A stretch of DNA of 5,019 nt from Nitriliruptoraceae bacterium (GTDB taxonomy: Bacteria > Actinomycetota > Nitriliruptoria > Nitriliruptorales > Nitriliruptoraceae), in the NCBI GenBank assembly GCA_007120485.1, contig SKNP01000099.1, positions 1 to 5,019 on the forward strand, in the 5' to 3' direction. This document shows, one piece after another, positions 1 through 5,019 of this stretch. Numbering within the stretch: the first letter of the stretch is position 1; every line of letters begins with the position of its first letter. A program made the position numbers and the translations under genes. Below the pieces are notes generated by a model, which was given only the letters and a program-made list of their open reading frames with translations, was not told the DNA's origin and searched no databases.

Positions 1-135
1 GTCAAGGGCCTCGACCTGCGGATGGACTCCACCCTGCCCGACGCACTCAACGCCAAGATCGACGCGATGCTCAAGGAAGCGGCGGCGCGCGCCAAGGAGA
101 ACGGCCGCGGCACCCTGCGGCCGTACGACCTCTGA
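1..135 (+). CDS. Bacterial histone-fold protein (C-terminal part)
   Basis: Only the last 44 residues are in the window; the start lies upstream. The end of the protein reads as histone fold: a loop 1-like stretch (LDLRMDSTL), an amphipathic helix 2 (about residues 8-35 of the visible part, ending AAARAKENG), then a loop 2 strand GRGTLRP and a short YDL tail. The GR-x-T pattern corresponds to the Arg-Thr pair after helix 2 in archaeal histones (GRKT in HMfB). The NGR-x-TLRP-x-DL ending is what I recall for single histone-fold proteins of bacteria such as Bdellovibrio. As in those, the chain stops almost at once after DL, so helix 3 is very short. The family binds DNA as dimers in the nucleoid; that role here is inferred. 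A strong hairpin begins 22 nt after the stop. Relatives with two fused histone folds (DUF1931) cannot be excluded because the N-terminus is missing. Confidence 0.68.
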   Translation, partial: VKGLDLRMDSTLPDALNAKIDAMLKEAAARAKENGRGTLRPYDL

Positions 136-157
136 GCGTCACCCGCACCGCAGACAC

Positions 158-189
158 CCGTGGGGTCGCCTTCGTCGGCGGCCCCACGG
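158..189 (+). terminator. Probable terminator of the histone-like gene
   Basis: The arms 158-170 and 177-189 pair over 13 bp with a single G-T wobble around a 6-nt loop (TTCGTC). The hairpin starts 22 nt after the TGA at 133-135 and is followed by a short, moderately T-rich run (190-196, TCGTTCT). There is no long T tract, so termination efficiency is uncertain. The GTG at 160 that would extend the P450 frame upstream lies inside this stem. Confidence 0.55.
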
Positions 190-269
190 TCGTTCTGGCC
201 CGCCGACGGCAACGCCGGACGGCCTGCCACCCGACGACGCGGACGTCCGTGGCCCGGGCGAAGCAACGC

Positions 270-341
270 GGGCACCACGGGCACCACGGGCACCACGGGC
301 ACCAAAGGCACCAAGGGCACCACGGGCGCCACCGGCGCCAC
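270..341 (+). repeat. Tandem 9-bp repeat (8 units) in the P450 leader
   Basis: Eight consecutive 9-bp units of consensus GGGCACCAC start at 270, 279, 288, 297, 306, 315, 324 and 333. The first three and the sixth are identical; the others differ by one or two bases (GGGCACCAA, AGGCACCAA, GGGCGCCAC, CGGCGCCAC). The array ends 7 nt before the ribosome binding site of the P450 gene. It is in phase with the P450 frame and would read as collagen-like Gly-X-Y triplets (GTT, GTK, GAT) if translated, but the only upstream in-frame start is poor. It is more likely an untranslated minisatellite. Apart from this array and the hairpin at 158-189, I see nothing else in 136-348. Confidence 0.85.
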
Positions 342-348
342 GGGACCG

Positions 349-355
349 AGGGGAG
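349..355 (+). promoter_or_regulatory. Ribosome binding site that sets the P450 start
   Basis: AGGGGAG lies 8 nt before the GTG at 364 and is a good Shine-Dalgarno sequence at normal spacing. It decides for GTG 364 over the in-frame GTG at 160, which has no such site and sits in a hairpin. Confidence 0.7.
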
Positions 356-363
356 CTGACACG

Positions 364-1575
364 GTGGTACGGATCGATGAGCTGGACCTACCCGAACTGA
401 GCTTGGACGCCTTCGCCGCCAGCGGTGAGGGCTACCACGACCAGCTGGCGGCCCTCAGCGAGCACCGGTTCGCGTCGCTCGCCCCGTTGGGCTACGTCGT
501 CCTCGACCGCGGCGCCGTGGACGCCGTGCTGCGCACGCGCGATGCCCGCATGCCAGCGCTGCAGATCCTCGAACTGCAGGGCGTCACCGACGGGCCGGTG
601 CACCGCTACCTCTCCGGCAACCTGCTCAACCTCGACGGGGAGGAGCACCGCCACCGTCGGCGGTTAGTGTCCTCCGCGTTGTCGCCCGCGCGGGCGCGAG
701 CGCTCCGTCCGACCATGCGCGCGCACGTCGAGCAGCTGGTCGCACCGATCGTCGACGCCGGCGGCGGTGAGTTCGTCGCCGCCGTCGCCAAGCCGTACCC
801 GGCCCGGATGATCGCGGAGATCGTCGGCGCCCCGCTCGATGACGCGGAACGGCTCGGCGAGTGGGCGTACTGGATCCAGGGCGCGCTGGATCCGATCAAG
901 CTCGGGACCCAGCTCGAGGAGATCCACGCCGCCGCGGACGGGTTCGACGCCTACGTCAAGCGGTTGCTGACCGGCCCGCCGGACACGGCCAGCGGGTTGG
1001 TCGGTGACCTGCTGCCGGCCGTCGATGCGGGCGAGCTGACGCGGGAGGAAGCGGCCTCGCTGATCGGCGCGGTGCTGATCGGTGGCGTGGACACGACCCA
1101 GGCCCAGCTCGCCCACACCGTGCGGCTCCTCGCCGAGCATCCGGACCAGTGGGCCCGGCTCGTCGCCGAGCCCGACCTCGTCCCGCAGGCCGTCGAGGAA
1201 GCGCTGCGCTTCGAGCCGATCACCCCGTTCACCGCACGGCTCGTCACCGATGACCTCACCCACGACGAGGTCACGATCCCCGCGGGCACCCTGCTGGTGG
1301 CCTGCATCGCCACGGCCAACCGCGACCCGGCGCTGGTGACCGAGCCGCACACCTTCGACATCACCGCCGACCGCGGTGGGGTCGCCGCCATGACCTTCGG
1401 GGCCGGCCCCCACTTCTGCATCGGCCACGCGCTCGCCCGGGCCGAGCTCGAGGAAGCGCTCCACGTGCTCGTCGACCGGGTCGAGACGTTGACGCTGGCC
1501 GGTGCCCCCCACCACGACACCCCGTCCGGCGTGTACGGCCTGCTCGAGCTGCCCATCCGCGTCACCTCGCACTGA
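364..1575 (+). CDS. Cytochrome P450 (bacterial class, CYP)
   Basis: A 403-residue protein, a normal length for a soluble bacterial P450. These haem-thiolate monooxygenases insert one oxygen atom from O2 into a substrate, using electrons from a ferredoxin/reductase pair; none is encoded nearby. All hallmarks are present: a C-helix H95 to R99 stretch contacting the haem propionates, the I-helix oxygen-activation motif GGVDTT (240-245), the K-helix ExxR (E279, R282), the ANRDP segment (318-322), and the haem loop FGAGPHFCIG (345-354) with C352 as the thiolate ligand. No signal peptide or membrane anchor is seen, so it is cytoplasmic. The GTG start at 364 is chosen from the ribosome binding site at 349-355. 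The substrate cannot be read from sequence. The downstream glycosylase has its own promoter-like hexamer, so the gene may be a single transcription unit. No promoter was found in its leader. Confidence 0.95.
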   Translation: MVRIDELDLPELSLDAFAASGEGYHDQLAALSEHRFASLAPLGYVVLDRGAVDAVLRTRDARMPALQILELQGVTDGPVHRYLSGNLLNLDGEEHRHRRRLVSSALSPARARALRPTMRAHVEQLVAPIVDAGGGEFVAAVAKPYPARMIAEIVGAPLDDAERLGEWAYWIQGALDPIKLGTQLEEIHAAADGFDAYVKRLLTGPPDTASGLVGDLLPAVDAGELTREEAASLIGAVLIGGVDTTQAQLAHTVRLLAEHPDQWARLVAEPDLVPQAVEEALRFEPITPFTARLVTDDLTHDEVTIPAGTLLVACIATANRDPALVTEPHTFDITADRGGVAAMTFGAGPHFCIGHALARAELEEALHVLVDRVETLTLAGAPHHDTPSGVYGLLELPIRVTSH

Positions 1576-1616
1576 CCCCCGGCGACCGGGACCTCAGGCC
1601 TGGTTCGACGCCGACG

Positions 1617-1622
1617 TACGCT
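1617..1622 (+). promoter_or_regulatory. -10 element of the nei-like gene (leaderless)
   Basis: TACGCT fits the TANNNT -10 pattern of high-GC Gram-positive bacteria and ends 7 nt before the ATG at 1630, so transcription would begin at or next to the start codon. No Shine-Dalgarno sequence is seen, and no convincing -35 hexamer at 16-18 bp spacing. The same hexamer occurs at the same place before the MarR gene. Confidence 0.5.
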
Positions 1623-1629
1623 GCCGGGC

Positions 1630-2415
1630 ATGCCCGAAGGTGACACGATCCACCGCACCGCGACCGCGATGCGCCGTGCCCTCCTCGGACGGGCGCTGCG
1701 CCGGGTGGAGCTCCCGCAACGCCCACCGCCGCTGCCCCGGCTCGGCTCGACCGTCGACCGTGTCGAGGCCCGCGGCAAGCACCTGCTGGTCCGCTCCGAC
1801 GACGGTCTGACCGTGCACACCCACCAGCGGATGACGGGCAGCTGGCACCTCTACCGCCCCGGTGAGCGGTGGCAGCGGTCCCCTCGCGCCGCCCGGGTCG
1901 TCCTCGGCGTCGACGAGGCGGTGGCGGTCTGCTTCGCCTCCCCGGTCGTCGAGGTACTGGATGACGCGGCCGTGGCGCGGCACCCGACGCTGCGCCAGCT
2001 CGGACCGGACCTGTGCGATCCGGGAGCGGACGTGCCCACCGTCCTGGCGCGGGCTCGGCGGCTGGCGACCGGACGCGGCATCGGCGACGTGCTGCTGGAC
2101 CAGCGGGTGGCGTCCGGCATCGGCAACGTCTACCGCTGTGACGTGCTGTTCCTGCACGGGATCCACCCCGACCGGCCCGTCGAGGAGCTCGACGATCGCC
2201 TGCTGCGCTCGTTGTTCGAGGCGGCTGGCGACCTGCTGCGCGCCAACCTCGACGGCGCCCGTCGGACCACGGTCCCCGGTGCACCGCCTGGTGAGCTGTG
2301 GGTGCACGGTCGCGGCGGACAGCCGTGCCGCCGCTGTGGCGAGCCGATCGTGGTCGAGCGGCGTGGTGCCCACGCCCGGTACCGCTACCGCTGCCCGGTG
2401 TGCCAACCGAGATGA
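1630..2415 (+). CDS. nei: Nei/Fpg-family DNA glycosylase/AP lyase
   Basis: A base excision repair enzyme of 261 residues, the usual family size, of the endonuclease VIII-like type. It removes oxidised bases (mainly pyrimidines in the Nei branch) and cuts the resulting abasic site by beta,delta-elimination. The N-terminus is MPEGDTIHR: after Met removal Pro2 is the Schiff-base nucleophile and Glu3 the catalytic acid, so the ATG at 1630 is fixed by chemistry. K50 in RGKHLL is the conserved beta-sandwich lysine. The helix-two-turn-helix lies about 147-168 (LLDQRVASGIGNVY). The C-terminal zinc finger has C233, C236, C255 and C258, with R250 where family members carry the DNA-contacting arginine. 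MPEGDT-type proteins are the Nei paralogues common in actinobacteria; whether this one prefers oxidised pyrimidines, hydantoins or abasic sites cannot be told. It lies 54 nt after the P450 stop, with its own -10-like element. Confidence 0.93.
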   Translation: MPEGDTIHRTATAMRRALLGRALRRVELPQRPPPLPRLGSTVDRVEARGKHLLVRSDDGLTVHTHQRMTGSWHLYRPGERWQRSPRAARVVLGVDEAVAVCFASPVVEVLDDAAVARHPTLRQLGPDLCDPGADVPTVLARARRLATGRGIGDVLLDQRVASGIGNVYRCDVLFLHGIHPDRPVEELDDRLLRSLFEAAGDLLRANLDGARRTTVPGAPPGELWVHGRGGQPCRRCGEPIVVERRGAHARYRYRCPVCQPR

Positions 2416-2455
2416 GCTGGCGCCGGGTGGTTGGTCCGGCGATGGGTGCGCCAGC
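2416..2455 (+). promoter_or_regulatory. Inverted repeat upstream of the MarR gene, possible operator
   Basis: GCTGGCGC (2416-2423) and its exact reverse complement GCGCCAGC (2448-2455) are separated by 24 nt. The first arm begins at the base after the nei stop codon, and the second ends 18 nt before the -10-like hexamer at 2474. MarR proteins often repress their own promoters by binding dyads, so an operator is possible. The centre-to-centre arm distance of 32 bp is about three helical turns, longer than the usual MarR site of about 16-20 bp. A weak long-loop terminator for nei is the alternative. Confidence 0.3.
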
Positions 2456-2473
2456 AACGACCGGGGCCGCCGC

Positions 2474-2479
2474 TACGCT
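2474..2479 (+). promoter_or_regulatory. -10 element of the MarR gene (leaderless)
   Basis: TACGCT ends 6 nt before the ATG at 2486, and no Shine-Dalgarno sequence is present. Identical hexamer and near-identical spacing to the site before nei. No clear -35 box is seen. Confidence 0.5.
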
Positions 2480-2485
2480 GGCCGC

Positions 2486-2962
2486 ATGGCGGATCCGACC
2501 CTGACCACGACCCGCACCACGGTGCCCGACACCCAGCTGGCGGCCTGGCGCGCGTTCCTCGAAGCCCACGCCCGCGCGATCGAGGTCCTCAGCCGTGAGC
2601 TGCGTGAGGGGGCCGACCTACCCCTGAGCTGGTACGACGTGCTGGTGCACCTCAGTGAGGCACCCGACGGCCAGCTGCGGATGCAGGAGCTCGCCGACGC
2701 GGTCCTGTTGTCCAAGAGCGGCCTGACCCGGCTGATCGACCGGATGCAACGCGACGGACTGGTGACCCGGTCCGCCTGTCCCGACGACCGTCGAGGGACC
2801 TACGCGCAGCTGACCACCGCGGGCCGCGACCGGCTGCGAGACGCCGCGCCGACCCACCTGCGGGGGGTACGGGAGCACTTCGCGGACCTGTTCGACGACG
2901 ACGAGGCGGTCCAGCTCCAACGGCTGCTCCAGCGCGTCGCCGAGGGCCAGCCACCCGACTGA
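2486..2962 (+). CDS. MarR-family transcriptional regulator
   Basis: A 158-residue winged helix-turn-helix protein, typical MarR length. Order of parts: an N-terminal dimerisation helix (about 16-40), LPLSWYDVLVHL (45-56) matching the family's conserved start of the DNA-binding domain, the helix-turn-helix with recognition helix SKSGLTRLIDRMQRDGLV (76-93), the wing CPDDRRGTYAQLT (98-110) with the conserved Asp and Arg residues, and C-terminal dimerisation helices (about 111-152). Such proteins bind palindromic operators as dimers and usually release DNA on binding small phenolic or lipophilic ligands or on oxidation. C98 at the wing base is the only cysteine. The open frame continues upstream over nei, but the ATG at 2486, just after a -10-like hexamer and at the start of the homology, is the sensible start. 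Targets are unknown; itself and perhaps the nearby P450 are candidates by position only. Confidence 0.9.
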   Translation: MADPTLTTTRTTVPDTQLAAWRAFLEAHARAIEVLSRELREGADLPLSWYDVLVHLSEAPDGQLRMQELADAVLLSKSGLTRLIDRMQRDGLVTRSACPDDRRGTYAQLTTAGRDRLRDAAPTHLRGVREHFADLFDDDEAVQLQRLLQRVAEGQPPD

Positions 2963-2977
2963 AGCCCGACGGAGGAA

Positions 2978-2991
2978 GGGCCTATCGGCCC
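2978..2991 (+). other. Small stem-loop after the MarR gene
   Basis: GGGCC (2978-2982) pairs with GGCCC (2987-2991) around the loop TATC, 15 nt after the MarR stop codon. There is no T tract. It may contribute to the end of the MarR transcript together with the dyad at 2992-3012. Confidence 0.35.
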
Positions 2992-3012
2992 CGGGCGGGG
3001 ATCCGCCGCCCG
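2992..3012 (+). terminator. Inverted repeat: MarR terminator or gltA operator
   Basis: CGGGCGG (2992-2998) pairs perfectly with CCGCCCG (3006-3012) over 7 bp with a 7-nt loop. It is followed by CGCTAGTTT, giving a short T-rich end that could serve termination of the MarR transcript. That same TAGTTT looks like the -10 element of the citrate synthase gene, so the dyad would also sit in the -35 to -10 spacer and could bind a regulator. Confidence 0.4.
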
Positions 3013-3015
3013 CGC

Positions 3016-3021
3016 TAGTTT
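3016..3021 (+). promoter_or_regulatory. -10 element of the citrate synthase gene
   Basis: TAGTTT matches TANNNT and is one of the few T-rich spots in this region. Transcription would start about 3028-3029, leaving a 30-nt leader that includes the ribosome binding site at 3043-3047. No clear -35 hexamer is seen. Confidence 0.45.
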
Positions 3022-3042
3022 GCCAGCGATGCTCGAGCGACC

Positions 3043-3047
3043 AGGAG
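3043..3047 (+). promoter_or_regulatory. Ribosome binding site for citrate synthase
   Basis: AGGAG ends 11 nt before the ATG at 3059. It supports this start, which gives the N-terminus MSETSDTLTV, over the in-frame ATG at 3029 and TTG at 3020. Confidence 0.6.
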
Positions 3048-3058
3048 ACCCCTGCCCG

Positions 3059-4344
<1,286 letters not shown>

Positions 4345-4351
<7 letters not shown>

Positions 4352-4378
4352 CGACCGCCCGACGCTGACGACCGCCCG
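4345..4378 (+). repeat. 17-bp tandem duplication over the gltA stop codon
   Basis: ACGCTGACGACCGCCCG occurs twice back to back (4345-4361 and 4362-4378) without mismatch. The first copy contains the TGA stop of citrate synthase (4349-4351), and the second carries a duplicate of it just outside the gene. It looks like a recent slippage or short-duplication event. Confidence 0.85.
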
Positions 4379-4404
4379 CGGCGCGAGCTGGCCTCGCGCC
4401 GCGG
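4376..4404. terminator. Bidirectional terminator between convergent genes
   Basis: The arms 4376-4387 and 4393-4404 form a perfect 12-bp G+C-rich stem with a 5-nt loop (CTGGC). It lies 24 nt after the citrate synthase stop and 13 nt beyond the stop of the opposing malic enzyme gene, so it can act for both. There is no T tract on either side, as often seen in high-GC genomes. Confidence 0.65.
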
Positions 4405-4417
4405 CCCCGGACCTCGC

Positions 4418-5019
4418 TCAGCGTGCCGTGCGTTCGACCTCGTCGCGTACCGCCTCAGCGACCACGCTCACGACCCGTTCGTTGAACACGCTCGGCACGA
4501 TGTAGTTGGCGCGCAGCTCGTCGTCGGAGACGACGGCCGCCAGGGCGTGCGCCGCGGTCACCTTCATCTCCTCGGTGACGTGCCGTGCCTTCGCATCGAG
4601 CGCCCCCCGGAACACGCCCGGGAACGCCAGCACGTTGTTGATCTGGTTCGGCTGATCGCTGCGACCGGTCGCCACGACGGCCGCGACCTCACGCGCGGCG
4701 AACGGGTCGACCTCCGGATCCGGGTTGGCGAGCGCGAAGACGATCGGTTGGTCGGCCATGGTCCGCAGGTCCGACGCGGCCAGCAGGTTGGGAGCACTGA
4801 CGCCGATGAAGACGTCCGCACCGACGATCGCGTCACGGAGGTCGCCGTGACGACCGGTGTGGTTGGACCGCTGTGCGAGCTCGTCGAGCACGGGCGCACC
4901 CCGTGGTTCGTCCGCCGAGATGATCCCATCGATGTCGGTCAGGATCAGGTCGCCGACCCCCTCTTGGAGCAGCAGGTTGGCGATGGCCACACCGGCCGCG
5001 CCGGCACCCGACATCGCGA
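4418..5019 (-). CDS. Malic enzyme, C-terminal NAD(P)-binding domain (partial)
   Basis: Oxidative decarboxylation of malate to pyruvate with NAD+ or NADP+. The gene enters from beyond the right edge, so the N-terminal malate-binding domain with the catalytic Tyr/Lys and metal ligands is not visible. The visible 200 residues are the Rossmann domain: dinucleotide motif GAGAAG right at the edge (complement of about 4991-5008), LILTDIDG at the end of the second strand, GADVFIGVSAPNLL, ALANPDPEVDP and the family signature GRSDQPNQINNVLAFPG with FRGALD after it. The stop follows soon after, so there is no C-terminal phosphotransacetylase-like domain as in long MaeB proteins. The frame is open through the edge: the ATG complement at 5012-5014 falls one residue before the GAGAAG loop and must be internal. 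Cofactor preference is not decidable. The gene converges with citrate synthase, a fitting pair around pyruvate, malate and oxaloacetate. Confidence 0.93.
   Translation of the reverse strand, partial: AMSGAGAAGVAIANLLLQEGVGDLILTDIDGIISADEPRGAPVLDELAQRSNHTGRHGDLRDAIVGADVFIGVSAPNLLAASDLRTMADQPIVFALANPDPEVDPFAAREVAAVVATGRSDQPNQINNVLAFPGVFRGALDAKARHVTEEMKVTAAHALAAVVSDDELRANYIVPSVFNERVVSVVAEAVRDEVERTAR

Noticed and set aside
270..341. CRISPR-like array
   Set aside because: Units are only 9 bp and abut directly with no spacers, so this is a plain tandem repeat.
160..363. N-terminal extension of the P450 from GTG 160, giving a collagen-like leader peptide
   Set aside because: The GTG lies in the hairpin at 158-189 and has no ribosome binding site, no other in-frame start exists before 364, and the homology begins only after GTG 364.
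664..1572. Long - strand open frame antisense to the P450
   Set aside because: The + strand carries all P450 motifs; the antisense translation is low-complexity and rich in Gly, Arg and Asp, typical of a shadow frame.
1578..1590. CCCGG-CGA-CCGGG hairpin after the P450 stop as a terminator
   Set aside because: The stem is only 5 bp with a 3-nt loop and no T-rich tail; such short G+C dyads are common by chance here.
1862..2485. Upstream extension of the MarR frame across nei, suggesting a fusion
   Set aside because: The translation of this part is Ser/Arg/Thr-rich shadow sequence of nei; MarR homology begins after the ATG at 2486, next to a promoter-like hexamer.
4418..5014. Malic enzyme start at the ATG complementary to 5012-5014
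   Set aside because: That Met directly precedes the GAGAAG dinucleotide loop in the middle of the enzyme and the frame is open to the window edge, so the gene is cut by the window and not truncated.

Overview
The window is high-GC DNA (roughly 70% G+C by eye) with codon third positions almost all G or C. It contains five genes on the + strand and one on the - strand, packed at ordinary bacterial density. Base composition, strong GC3, -10-like TANNNT hexamers placed just before start codons, and the MPEGDT-type Nei protein suggest a high-GC Gram-positive (Actinomycetota-like) chromosome, possibly a deep-branching lineage. The sequence alone does not fix the taxon. No mobile elements, CRISPR arrays, tRNAs or rRNAs were seen.

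Left part (1-363): the last 44 codons of a small protein whose end matches the helix 2/loop 2 region of a single histone fold, best read as a bacterial histone. It is followed by a strong hairpin (158-189), which looks like its terminator, and by a leader region carrying eight tandem 9-bp repeats (270-341). The leader holds no convincing gene.

Middle part (364-2962): a complete cytochrome P450 (403 aa, GTG start with a good ribosome binding site), then a Nei/Fpg-family DNA glycosylase (261 aa), then a MarR-family regulator (158 aa). The glycosylase and the regulator each have the same hexamer TACGCT 6-7 nt before ATG and no Shine-Dalgarno sequence. They therefore look like separately transcribed leaderless genes, not members of one operon with the P450.

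Right part (2963-5019): a complete type II citrate synthase (430 aa) with its own promoter-like hexamer and ribosome binding site. It is convergent with the C-terminal part of a malic enzyme on the - strand. A perfect 12-bp stem-loop lies between the two stops. Citrate synthase and malic enzyme act around the same TCA/anaplerotic node (oxaloacetate plus acetyl-CoA to citrate; malate to pyruvate), so the right part is core central metabolism.

No new multi-gene system was found. The observations most worth a second look are the histone-fold protein, the paired leaderless promoter pattern, the P450 leader with its 9-bp repeats and terminator hairpin, and the dyad upstream of the MarR gene.
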